Source of the DNA: Candidatus Thermoflexus tengchongensis | GTDB taxonomy: Bacteria; Chloroflexota; Anaerolineae; Thermoflexales; Thermoflexaceae | DNA length: 46,080 bases | Assembly (NCBI GenBank): GCA_016842085.1 | Contig: JAEVEX010000017.1 | Span: 1 to 46,080 of the forward strand | Direction of reading: 5' to 3' | Shown here: positions 16,393-24,348 of the stretch, piece after piece | How positions within the stretch are numbered: the first letter of the stretch is position 1 | Layout of the letters: each line of letters opens with the position of its first letter | Translations under genes and position numbers: made by a program | Notes under the pieces: model-generated | Told to the model about the DNA's origin: nothing | The model's input: only the letters and a program-made list of their open reading frames with translations | Database searches by the model: none

Positions 16393-17685
16393 TTAATCGG
16401 AAGGCTCTTTCGAAGCGGAAGCGGCCGGATTTCGGACAAACGTAGAGGACAGGTGAACGCCGGTGAGGGCCTCCACCAGAGCGGGGAGCTGGGCCATCGC
16501 CTGGGCGAGATCCCCGGTGAAGCGGCTGACCCCTCCATGTCCATCTCCGATGAGGATGATCCGCTCCGCCCGCGACAGGGGCTCCGCCAGCGCCCGGGCC
16601 AGCGCCGGGAGGATGTCCACCACCATCTGGGCCATGGCGGCCTCGTTGTATTCCCGCCACGCTGCCGCCTTGGCCCGCATGGCCTCCGCCTCCGCGCGGC
16701 CGGTCGCCCGCAAGCCCTCCGCCCGGCCCGCTGCCTCCGCCTCCAGCCGGTAACGTTCAGCGTCGGCCAGGGCCAGGATGCGTCGCTTCTCCGCCTCCGC
16801 CGGCAGCTCCACCGTGGCGGCCAGCTCCCGCTGCTTCCGCTCGATCTCTTTCTCCTCGATCTCGATGGCCAGCTCCTTCTCCACCCGACGGACCGCCATC
16901 TCCTCCCGCTTGACGGCCTGGGCGGCCCGGTACCGGTGGAGCTCATAGGCCATGTCCGCTTCGGCCCGCCGGGCCTCCAGCTCCCGACGCGCCTCCTCCA
17001 CAGCCCGTTCAGCCTCCAGGCGGGCGATGCGGGCCACCCGATCGGCCTCGGCCTCCGCGACCGCCGCCTGCTGGCGCACCTGAGCGATCCGCGGCCGCCC
17101 GATGGCGTCCAGATAGCCCTGCTCATCGGCGATGTGCCGCACCGTGAACGAGAGCAGATCCAGCCCCATCCGCTCCAGGTCCTGCCGGGCCGCCTCACGG
17201 ACCTGACGGGCGAACTCCGCCCGGCGCAGGTAGAGATCCTCCACGCTCAGCGTGCCCAGCACGGCCCGCATGTGACCCTCGATGACCTGCAAGGCCACGC
17301 GTCGGATATCTTCCCTGGACTTCGAGAGAAACTGCTCGGCGGCGACGGCGATGGATTCCTCATCCCCCCGGATTTTCACCTGGGCCACGGCGTCCACCAC
17401 CATCCGCACGCCCTGGGCGGTATAGGCGTCGGCCGTCTGGATCTCGATGGTGTGCAGCTCCAGGGAGAGACGCTGCACCCGCTCGAGGATGGGCCAGACA
17501 AAGGTCCCACCCCGCACCAGACGGTACCCCACCACCCGCTTGCGCCCATCGGGATCGACGACCTTCCGTTTGCGGCCGGAGATGATCAGCACCTCGTTCG
17601 GGCCGGCTTTGGTGTAGCGCCAGGCCCAGAGGGCGATGAGCCCGACCCCCACCAGTATCAGGATGCCTGTCACCACCATCATCAT
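16393..17685 (-). CDS. Flotillin-like SPFH/Band 7 membrane protein
   Basis: A 430-residue protein with one N-terminal membrane helix (about residues 3-22, VVTGILILVGVGLIALWAW), a SPFH domain (about 25-190: GPNEVLIISGRKRK, LHTIEIQTADAYTAQG), a long alanine/glutamate/arginine coiled coil (about 190-345, with the repeated EAE and AEA pattern of flotillins) and a C-terminal region with RIILIGDGHGG. Flotillins scaffold ordered membrane domains. The gene is translationally coupled to the unknown four-repeat gene (ATGA overlap, GGAGGTGA ribosome site) and is last in an operon that includes the ammonium transporter, so it may organise those transporters in the membrane; this is inference. Confidence 0.88.
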   Translation of the reverse strand: MMMVVTGILILVGVGLIALWAWRYTKAGPNEVLIISGRKRKVVDPDGRKRVVGYRLVRGGTFVWPILERVQRLSLELHTIEIQTADAYTAQGVRMVVDAVAQVKIRGDEESIAVAAEQFLSKSREDIRRVALQVIEGHMRAVLGTLSVEDLYLRRAEFARQVREAARQDLERMGLDLLSFTVRHIADEQGYLDAIGRPRIAQVRQQAAVAEAEADRVARIARLEAERAVEEARRELEARRAEADMAYELHRYRAAQAVKREEMAVRRVEKELAIEIEEKEIERKQRELAATVELPAEAEKRRILALADAERYRLEAEAAGRAEGLRATGRAEAEAMRAKAAAWREYNEAAMAQMVVDILPALARALAEPLSRAERIILIGDGHGGVSRFTGDLAQAMAQLPALVEALTGVHLSSTFVRNPAASASKEPSD

Positions 17686-18689
17686 TCACCTCCCGGAACC
17701 AGAAATGCACGCGCCACCTCTGAGGATTTCTCCATCTCCACGAGCTCCATGCGCAGCGCTCGTGGGTCCAGCAGGCGGCCGGCCGCATGGAGCGCTTCTC
17801 CGGCCCTCCTTTGCAGATCGATCAGATCCCGGCCCACGAACACGGTTCGCTGGTCCTGGGCCGTGTAAACGGCCATCCACCTTTCCCCGTTTCGGAAGAT
17901 GGGGAGAAGGACGGCGCGAAGCCGTTGCCCCGCCTCGTAAAATCGAAATCGGGCGGTCGCCTCCCGCATGGCGCTCTGCATGGCCTCCCACGCCGCCCCA
18001 GACCAGACCTCCAGCATTAGATCCTCCGGATCATGAAGCCATCCCTGGCGCACGACCTGATCAGCCACCGTCTCCCACAGCGACCAGATCCCCGCGCCGT
18101 TTCCAGGAGCGGAAAGGAGCGCCCCCGTGAAATGGAGGCGCCAGCCGGATTCGCTCCAGGCCACCGGCAGCCAGGGCGTTGATTCGATCGCGGGCCGGAA
18201 GACGGCAGCCGGCGGGACCCAGGCGAGGCGCTCCGACAGCACCCGCACCTGGATGGCCTCCACCGGCAGGCCGTGGGCATCCGCCACGCGCTGGCGCAAA
18301 ATCCCCAGATCCCTCGCCTCCAGGATGGGACCATCCGGCACATGAACGCGCCATCCCTCCCCCCAGGGATAGACCGGAAGCGCCACTCCAGCCGATGGAA
18401 TCTCCATTGCGTAACACGGGAATTGGCCTCCATAAGCGAGAGCATGCAAAAGCTGGCGCGCCGCATGCGTTAGATCCGCCAGCCGGCCCTCCGTGATCGT
18501 GAGGCCCATGGCCTCGAACGCATAACCCTCTACGGATGCCCTTCCGGGATCGGCCATCGGATAAACCGGGATAGCGATCCGTTGCCCTCCCACCCAGCCC
18601 TCCAGCACATATGCGGCTGCTCCGAACTGGCGGCGTTCGCCGGCAGAAAGCGGCCGCAGATGTAAGTGGAAATCATGATCGACAACCAT
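17682..18689 (-). CDS. Unrecognised 335-aa protein with four internal repeats
   Basis: I do not recognise the family. No signal peptide or membrane helix is visible. The sequence contains four diverged modules of about 50-60 residues, each starting with a strand of type (A/L)(I/L)P(V/I) and followed by GW or equivalent, a loop, a helix with conserved L, and a closing hydrophobic strand: residues 36-84 (RIAIPVYP), 102-151 (VALPVYPWGEGWRVHV), 173-229 (WLPVAWSESGWRLHF) and 259-318 (VLLPIFRNGERWMAVY). Its stop overlaps the flotillin start, and it follows the ion transporter by 51 bases, so it belongs to the ammonium-transport operon. A role as a cytoplasmic partner of the flotillin is inferred from this coupling only. 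Confidence 0.65.
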   Translation of the reverse strand: MVVDHDFHLHLRPLSAGERRQFGAAAYVLEGWVGGQRIAIPVYPMADPGRASVEGYAFEAMGLTITEGRLADLTHAARQLLHALAYGGQFPCYAMEIPSAGVALPVYPWGEGWRVHVPDGPILEARDLGILRQRVADAHGLPVEAIQVRVLSERLAWVPPAAVFRPAIESTPWLPVAWSESGWRLHFTGALLSAPGNGAGIWSLWETVADQVVRQGWLHDPEDLMLEVWSGAAWEAMQSAMREATARFRFYEAGQRLRAVLLPIFRNGERWMAVYTAQDQRTVFVGRDLIDLQRRAGEALHAAGRLLDPRALRMELVEMEKSSEVARAFLVPGGE

Positions 18690-18740
18690 CCGCTCATCCC
18701 CCCAGACGAGTCGAGCTCTTCATGTCATCCGGTGCTGTGG

Positions 18741-20051
18741 CTAAAAGAAACCCAGCCATGCTTTGACCAGGAGCCCCATTTGAGCCAGCCCCAGGGCGAT
18801 CAGGGTGGGTCGGGCAGCCAGCCGCATCCAGCGTCCCCATCCCACCCGCACGCCATGGCCCTCCAGCGCCGCACAGGCGACCACATTGGCTGAGGCTCCA
18901 ATGGGCGTGAAATTTCCCCCCAGATCCGTCCCCAGGGAGACTGCCCAGGTCAGCAGGGAAAGCGCCGGCGCTTGCGGGGAATTCGCCAGGTGTCGAAGGG
19001 CATAAGCCATGCTGAGGGCGAAGGGCACGTTATCCACAACAGCCGAGCAGAGGGCGGAGAACCATAGCAACGCTGAAACCAGGCCCAGCGGATGCTTGCC
19101 CAGCCACGAAGAAACCGCGCCGGTCAACATCTCGATGGCATGGGTCTTCTCCAGCGCTCCCACAATGGCAAACAGACCGATCAGGAAAAGCAGCACTTCA
19201 TAGTCGATCCGACGCAGGATCCCTTCCACCCGCGGGCCTCCCAGGAGCAGGAGAAGGACCGCAGGGATTAATGTGGCCAGCGGGGGCGTCAGAGGGATAG
19301 CCAGCCGTTGCTCTATCCATCGATGCGTGCTTAAGAGAACCACGGCGAGGGCGAGAGCCAACAACCCAAGCCGAAGCAGCGTGGGATCCCGAACCATCTC
19401 CGCAGACCGAGGCAACTCCAGCCGCTCCGGAGGAGAACCCTTCCGCAAATCTCGCGCAGATTGCCGGTAAGCCATCGCCACCGCGCCAAGCAATCCGAAC
19501 ACAACGATCGGCCCGTTGTGCGTGATGAAATCGTTCAACCCAAAGCCCAGGGTGAGCCCGAGGATCACATTGGGTGGGTCCCCCATCAGCGTAGCTGCGC
19601 CGCCGATGTTGGCGGCCACCACCTCCGCCGCCACCACCGGAATGGGGTCGAAGCGCAATAGCCGGCTCAGCTCAACCGTCAGTGTGGCGAAAAAGAGCAT
19701 CACCGTGATCGAATCCATGAAGGCGGCCAGGAAGCCGGTGAGCAGAGGGAACACCACCAGCAAACGCCGGGGCTCCCCGTTCACCCGATGGGCCGTCTCG
19801 ATGGCCAGAGCGCTGAAGAAACCCGCCTCCGAGAGCACCGCGATCAGGACGAACATCCCGAAGAGCAACCCCAGGGTCTCCCAGTGCACATAAGCCACCG
19901 CCTCCTCCACGGTGAGCACTTTAAACAACAGGAGGAGGATCACTCCGATCCCAGCCGCCAGAACCCGCGGGACGCGTTCCAGCCCCAGGGCGATATAAGT
20001 GGTGAGGAAAACCGAAATGGCGATCCAGGTCGGTGAGAGAATCCCGGTCAT
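18741..20051 (-). CDS. ArsB/NhaD-type (ion transporter superfamily) permease
   Basis: A 436-residue polytopic protein with about eleven membrane segments. The two inverted-repeat signature loops of the IT superfamily are clear: AANIGGAATLMGDPPNVILG in the first half and LGTDLGGNFTPIGASANVVA in the second. LLFGMFVLIAVLSEAGFF is typical of the ArsB/NhaD/P-protein branch. Substrate could be Na+/H+, arsenite or an organic anion. The AGGAGG site eight bases before the ATG at 20051 sets the start. It lies 23 bases after amt, so co-transport or ion balance during ammonium uptake is a reasonable inference. Confidence 0.8.
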   Translation of the reverse strand: MTGILSPTWIAISVFLTTYIALGLERVPRVLAAGIGVILLLLFKVLTVEEAVAYVHWETLGLLFGMFVLIAVLSEAGFFSALAIETAHRVNGEPRRLLVVFPLLTGFLAAFMDSITVMLFFATLTVELSRLLRFDPIPVVAAEVVAANIGGAATLMGDPPNVILGLTLGFGLNDFITHNGPIVVFGLLGAVAMAYRQSARDLRKGSPPERLELPRSAEMVRDPTLLRLGLLALALAVVLLSTHRWIEQRLAIPLTPPLATLIPAVLLLLLGGPRVEGILRRIDYEVLLFLIGLFAIVGALEKTHAIEMLTGAVSSWLGKHPLGLVSALLWFSALCSAVVDNVPFALSMAYALRHLANSPQAPALSLLTWAVSLGTDLGGNFTPIGASANVVACAALEGHGVRVGWGRWMRLAARPTLIALGLAQMGLLVKAWLGFF

Positions 20052-20074
20052 GGGGGGAGCCTCCTTTCCGCAGG

Positions 20075-21718
20075 TCAACCGGCTGTGGCTTCAGCGGGAG
20101 CCGGCGGGATGACCGGCAAGCGCGCCGCGCCCGGGATCGGCACCAGACGTCCGTCGGGGTAGGCGAACACGCCCAGCTCGGGGAAATCCAGCCCCTGCAG
20201 CTCGACCTCCGGCGAGACTCGAAGGCCTACCAGGGCATCGAGGATCTTGAAGAAGACCCATGAGACCCCGAAGGCCCACAGGAAGGCCACGGCCATCCCA
20301 ATGCCCTGAGCCACCAGCTGTCCCGCATCCCCGTAGAACAGGCCCCGCACCGTGAGGCCGCCGTAATTCGCTGTGCCATCGGCGAACAGGCCCACCGCCA
20401 GCTGCCCGAAGGCCCCGCACGTCCCGTGCACGGAGATCGCCCCCACCGGATCGTCCACCCTGACCACTCGTTCGAAGAAAGCCACACTGAGACATACCAG
20501 CACTCCGGCGATCGCTCCGATCAGGAAGGCGTTCATCGGGCTGACGTAGCCGCTGGGCGCTGTGATCGCCACCAGACCGGCCAGCATGCCGTTCGCCGCC
20601 ATCGCTGGGTCTGGCTTGCCCGTCGTAGCCCAGGTGTAGAGCATGGCGGATAGGGCGCCAGAGGCGGAGGCTAACATGGTGGCCACAGCTACCAGGCCGA
20701 TGCGCAGATTCCCATTGCCGGAAGCTCCCAGGGTGCTGCCCGGGTTGAAACCGAACCAGCCAAAGGCCAGGATGAAAACCCCCAGCAAGGCCATAACAAG
20801 GTTGTGGCCCGGGATCGGGTTCGGCGTTCCATCCCGGTTGTATTTGCCCAGGCGGGGACCCAGAACCATCGCCCCTGCCAGAGCGGTCCACCCACCGATC
20901 GCGTGGACCACTCCGCTGCCCGCGAAGTCGATGTAACCAGCTCCCAGGCCCAGACGGCTCAGCTGCGAGAGCCAGCCTCCCCCCCAGGCCCAGTTGCCGT
21001 AGATCGGATACAGGAAGGCGCCCACGAAGAGGCCATAGATGCAGAAGGCCGTCCACTTGAACCGCTCGGCCATCGCCCCGGTGGGGATGGTGGCCGCGGT
21101 GTCCATGAAGACCATCTGGAACAGAAACAGCACGGCCACCGCTACGTCGTAAGCGTCCCGCAGGAAGAACCCCTTGGTCCCGAAGAGCCCCCAGTCCATC
21201 CCGGCGATGTGGACGGTGAACTCCCCATCCAATACCTTCAATCCGCCGAGGTTGGGGACCCCGATCAGGCCGATGCCCCCGAATTGCAGCGCGAACCCGG
21301 TGGCGAAGTAGCCCGTCATCCCCAGCACATAAATGATGAAGTTCATCGCCATGGTATGGGCGGCGTTCTTGGCCCGGGTGAAGCCAGTCTCCACCAGGGC
21401 GAATCCCGCCTGCATGAACATCACCAGGTATCCCGTGATCAGAGTCCAGATGAAGTTGATCGCGAGGCGGTTCTGGTTGACCAGATCCGCGAGCTGGACG
21501 GCGAACGGCTCATGGGCTTTCGCCCGCTCGAAGTCCTCCGCGCGGATCGTGCCCGGGACCACCCCGACCAGATCCTGACCGGACCCTGTGGCCGTCCCGG
21601 CGGGGTCCGGTGTCGGCGCGGGCGGCGCCTGGTCGGCGTAGCTCGGGCGGACGGCCGCCAGCAACCCGAGCATCCCTACGAGCAGGATCATCGATCCCCA
21701 AACCCGCTTGCCGATCAT
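20075..21718 (-). CDS. amt: Ammonium transporter
   Basis: A 547-residue protein of the Amt/MEP/Rh family. A signal sequence (residues 1-29, with MILLVGMLGLLAAV) is followed by a periplasmic segment with a proline-rich stretch and eleven membrane helices. The pore histidines are in GSGVVHAIGGWTAL and ISVHGTCGAFGQLAVG. PTGAMAERFKWTAF, GFNPGSTLGASGN and the cytoplasmic tail GLRVSPEVELQGLDFPELG are characteristic. It is longer than usual because of the N-terminal extension and an insert near residues 150-180. The ATG is fixed by AAAGGAGG and by ATGA overlap with the upstream gene. No PII gene is adjacent, which is unusual. Confidence 0.95.
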   Translation of the reverse strand: MIGKRVWGSMILLVGMLGLLAAVRPSYADQAPPAPTPDPAGTATGSGQDLVGVVPGTIRAEDFERAKAHEPFAVQLADLVNQNRLAINFIWTLITGYLVMFMQAGFALVETGFTRAKNAAHTMAMNFIIYVLGMTGYFATGFALQFGGIGLIGVPNLGGLKVLDGEFTVHIAGMDWGLFGTKGFFLRDAYDVAVAVLFLFQMVFMDTAATIPTGAMAERFKWTAFCIYGLFVGAFLYPIYGNWAWGGGWLSQLSRLGLGAGYIDFAGSGVVHAIGGWTALAGAMVLGPRLGKYNRDGTPNPIPGHNLVMALLGVFILAFGWFGFNPGSTLGASGNGNLRIGLVAVATMLASASGALSAMLYTWATTGKPDPAMAANGMLAGLVAITAPSGYVSPMNAFLIGAIAGVLVCLSVAFFERVVRVDDPVGAISVHGTCGAFGQLAVGLFADGTANYGGLTVRGLFYGDAGQLVAQGIGMAVAFLWAFGVSWVFFKILDALVGLRVSPEVELQGLDFPELGVFAYPDGRLVPIPGAARLPVIPPAPAEATAG

Positions 21719-22203
21719 CGGACCTCCTTTCGTGAGGCAGATGAAACGCCTCGAACGGCATGCCGTAATCGAGCATCCACCAGCGCCTGGACCTGATTTC
21801 GAGCCCCGGGGGGCAGGTAAAGCGCGCATGGGGGGCCTGCGCCCTCCAGCCGGATCCCCCACGGCTCTGCCCGATAAGCCCGGAACTCCTCCCACCGCCG
21901 GAAGAACACGTTGTTGAGGGCTACCCCTTCCTCCGTGAAGCGATAACGTAGAGGCAAGAGAAGAACGAGGAGGGCCAGGCCTGCGATCATCCCCTGCCCC
22001 AGAAGCGGCAGCCATCCTCCAAGGGCCCCCAGAAGGATCAGGATGGCGAGGGCATATAGATTCTTTCGATGCCATCGCCAGCGCTCTCGCCATCCCAGGG
22101 GCACCTCCAGGAGCAGACGGCCCGGAGCCGCCACCCCAACGGGCAGCCAGGCCCGCCACAAGGTCCACATGATGGCCATGCTTACGAGGACGAGGATGAG
22201 CAC
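21715..22203 (-). CDS. Small membrane protein (DUF5673/PH-like), unknown
   Basis: A 162-residue protein with an N-terminal hydrophobic helix (VLILVLVSMAIMWTLWRAWL), a basic segment (RERWRWHRKN), two adjacent helices (about residues 50-90) and a C-terminal beta-rich part (YRFTEEGVALNNVFFRRWEE; then GIRLEGAGPPCALYLPPG). This layout recalls bacterial PH-like membrane-anchored domains. A GTG start at 22203 is proposed because GGGAGG lies about eight bases upstream; this overlaps the end of the TPR gene. The stop overlaps the amt start as ATGA. Confidence 0.6.
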   Translation of the reverse strand: MLILVLVSMAIMWTLWRAWLPVGVAAPGRLLLEVPLGWRERWRWHRKNLYALAILILLGALGGWLPLLGQGMIAGLALLVLLLPLRYRFTEEGVALNNVFFRRWEEFRAYRAEPWGIRLEGAGPPCALYLPPGARNQVQALVDARLRHAVRGVSSASRKEVR

Positions 22204-22655
22204 GCCGATTTCCCTCCCCGGGTCCCTCGAAGGGACCGCAGCCAGCGCCTCAGATCCGGCAGGACGGCGCGTCGAACGAAGGACCCTTTTCCCTGCTCCC
22301 ATGCTCGTTGCAGGAGCCGATAGACGTGCTCCCGGGCCACCCCCGCTGGGGCGCTTTGTAGGGCGGCCTCCAGCTCCACAACCGCCGCGGGATAGAACCC
22401 CAGCCGCAGGAAGAAAGCTCCTCGTTCCAGCCGGACCACAAAGTGATCCGGGGCCTGATGAAGCGCTCGCTCCAGGGCCTCCCGTGCTCCCTCCACGTCG
22501 AACCGCAGCATGCGCAGGCGCCCCAGGTACGCCCAGGCCAGCCCCCCCGCTATCCCTGACTCCGCACAGGCGATCCGTTGAAGCATCGCCTCCGCTTCCT
22601 CCACTCGACCCTCCACCAGGGCATGCAACGCCTGCTCCAGCTCCGATAGGGACAT
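22182..22655 (-). CDS. Small TPR protein, first gene of the amt operon
   Basis: A 157-residue helical protein composed of about three tetratricopeptide-like repeats (residues 3-35 LEQALHALVEGRVEEAEAML, then 40-72 WAYLGRLRMLRFDVEGAREA, then 75-110 HFVVRLERGAFFLRLGFYPA), ending in a basic region and a serine run. There is no signal peptide, so it should be a cytosolic adaptor. AACCC..TTGAGGAGG precedes the ATG. It is the first gene after the palindromic operator and is coupled to the next gene. Its partner is unknown. Confidence 0.7.
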   Translation of the reverse strand: MSLSELEQALHALVEGRVEEAEAMLQRIACAESGIAGGLAWAYLGRLRMLRFDVEGAREALERALHQAPDHFVVRLERGAFFLRLGFYPAAVVELEAALQSAPAGVAREHVYRLLQRAWEQGKGSFVRRAVLPDLRRWLRSLRGTRGGKSACSSSSS

Positions 22656-22701
22656 CCGACTGACCTCCTCAACCCTTGCGACATCTCATCAGGATCCCGC
22701 T

Positions 22702-22740
22702 CAGGTAACGGGAATTCCCCCTTACCTGGCCGGTATTGTA
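22702..22740 (-). promoter_or_regulatory. Putative operator palindrome and -10 box of the amt operon
   Basis: A 27-bp imperfect palindrome (22702-22728) has outer arms CAGGTAA and TTACCTG and an inner perfect GGGAATTCCC. On the minus strand TACAAT (22735-22740) stands just upstream, so the palindrome would cover the transcription start. No good -35 box is seen, which suggests an activator-dependent promoter. The PucR-type regulator encoded 2 kb upstream is an obvious candidate ligand. Confidence 0.45.
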
Positions 22741-22815
22741 AAAATCGAGGGGGACCGTGGCTACGTGCGGGGAAAACGAAAAGTGGACTCAAGGGGTTGG
22801 GCACGAGGCACAAAT

Positions 22816-22851
22816 CCGGCCCAGAACGGGGGACCGGCCCAGAACAGGGGA
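22816..22851. repeat. Two tandem 18-bp direct repeats upstream of the amt operon
   Basis: CCGGCCCAGAACGGGGGA is followed directly by a copy with one change (G to A at position 13). They lie about 75 bases upstream of the -10 box of the amt operon, in the 346-bp gap after glnA, a position suited to activator binding. Confidence 0.5.
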
Positions 22852-23001
22852 TGTGAAAAATCAGCCATCCCTGTTCCGGCCTGCGCAGCGGGTTGGCTGG
22901 GGTCTATGGGGAATGTCAGGGGCCGATCCGCCTTCAGAAGGCGAAACGCTGGGAAACGAAGGCTTCGGATCTTTCAGGGATGGGAGCCATCCGGCCCTGG
23001 C

Positions 23002-24348
23002 TCAATACACGTGGAAATACCGCTCGATCTCCCAGGCGCTGACGTGGCGGCAGTAGGCGTCCCACTCCAGCCGCTTGGCCTCGAGGAAGCGCTCGGTGGC
23101 CAGCGGGCCCAGGGCTTCCTGGATCACCTCATCGGCTTCCAGGGCCTCCAGGGCTTCCCCCAGCGTGACCGGCAGGCGCTGGATCCCCCGCGCCTCCAGC
23201 TCCGCTGCTTCCATCGGGAACAGCTCCTCCTCCACCGGAGGGGGAAGCGGCAGCCGTCGCTCGATCCCATCCAGGCCGGCCGCCAGCATCGCCGCAAACG
23301 CCAGATAGGGATTGCAGGCGGGGTCCAGGCTCCGGAGCTCGATGCGGGTAGACTGGTAGCGCCCCGGTTTGATGGCCGGGATCCGGATGAGGGCCGAGCG
23401 GTTGATCCGGGCCCAGCTGATATACGGCGGGGCTTCGAATCCACCCAGGAGGCGCTTGTAAGAGTTCACCAGCGGGCAAAGCACCGCGCACATCCCCCGG
23501 GCATGGGCGATCTGCCCCGCCAGGAAAGCCTTCGCCAGCGCGGACAGACCATAATCGTCCTCCGGATCCGCGAAGGCGTTCCCCCCATCCTCGAGGCGGA
23601 GCAGACTCTGGTGGGTATGCATCCCGGATCCCGCCCGCCCTTCCATGGGCTTGGGCATGAAGGTCGCATGGAGGCCGTGGGCCTGGGCGATGTGCTTGAT
23701 GACCAGCCGGGCGGTGACGATGTAATCGGCCATCCGCAGGGCATCGGCCGGCTGGAAGTCGATCTCGTGCTGGCCCGGCGAGATCTCATGATGGCCCGGC
23801 CCGGCCGGGACTCCCAGGGCCCGCAGAGTCTCCACCATCTCACAACGGACCCGATAGGCCAGGTCGGTGGCCAGATCGAAGTAGCCGATCTCATCGTGGG
23901 GGGCCGGGGCGAAGCGCTCCCCCTCGGCCCGGAAGAGATAGAACTCCAGCTCGGGGCTCACCACATAGGTGTAGCCCATACGGGCTGCCCGCTCCATCAC
24001 CCGGGCCAGCACCGCCCGGGGATCCCCGGCGAAACGCTCGCCCCGCCGGTTCACCACCCAGCAGATCACATGGGCTGTCGTCCCCTGCCCTCGCGTCCAC
24101 GGCAGGATGGTGAACGTGCTCAGATCCGGCTTCAGATACAGATCCGACTCCGCCACCCGGGCGAATCCCTCGATGGCCGATCCGTCAAACCACTTCCCGG
24201 TCTCGATGGCCTCCGGGAGATCTTCCAGAGGGATCGTCACCCCTTTCGGCGTCCCCAGGATATCGGTGAAACGCAGGATGACAAACCGGACGCCTGCCTG
24301 GCGGGCTTCCTCAAGCACGCGATTCGGATCCACTGCCGGGTTGTGCAT
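23002..24348 (-). CDS. glnA: Glutamine synthetase type I (GSI-alpha)
   Basis: Makes glutamine from glutamate, ammonia and ATP. It is 448 residues, full length. Motifs in order: FDGSAIEGFARVAESDLYL, SPELEFYLF (metal ligands), GPGHHEISPGQHEIDF, FMPKPMEGRAGSGMHTHQSL (ATP and metal), NSYKRLLGGFEAP and RIELRSLDPACNPYLAF. The loop that carries the adenylylated tyrosine in GSI-beta enzymes here reads LPPPVEEELFPM without tyrosine, so regulation by adenylylation is not expected. AGGAGG lies four bases before the ATG. The first 38 bases overlap the end of the PucR-type gene, implying a joint mRNA. Confidence 0.95.
   Translation of the reverse strand: MHNPAVDPNRVLEEARQAGVRFVILRFTDILGTPKGVTIPLEDLPEAIETGKWFDGSAIEGFARVAESDLYLKPDLSTFTILPWTRGQGTTAHVICWVVNRRGERFAGDPRAVLARVMERAARMGYTYVVSPELEFYLFRAEGERFAPAPHDEIGYFDLATDLAYRVRCEMVETLRALGVPAGPGHHEISPGQHEIDFQPADALRMADYIVTARLVIKHIAQAHGLHATFMPKPMEGRAGSGMHTHQSLLRLEDGGNAFADPEDDYGLSALAKAFLAGQIAHARGMCAVLCPLVNSYKRLLGGFEAPPYISWARINRSALIRIPAIKPGRYQSTRIELRSLDPACNPYLAFAAMLAAGLDGIERRLPLPPPVEEELFPMEAAELEARGIQRLPVTLGEALEALEADEVIQEALGPLATERFLEAKRLEWDAYCRHVSAWEIERYFHVY

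Noticed and set aside
16453-17868. Long plus-strand open frame opposite the flotillin gene
   Set aside because: Its composition (His, Leu, Gly, Arg, Asp rich) mirrors the coiled-coil codons on the other strand; the SPFH protein explains the region.
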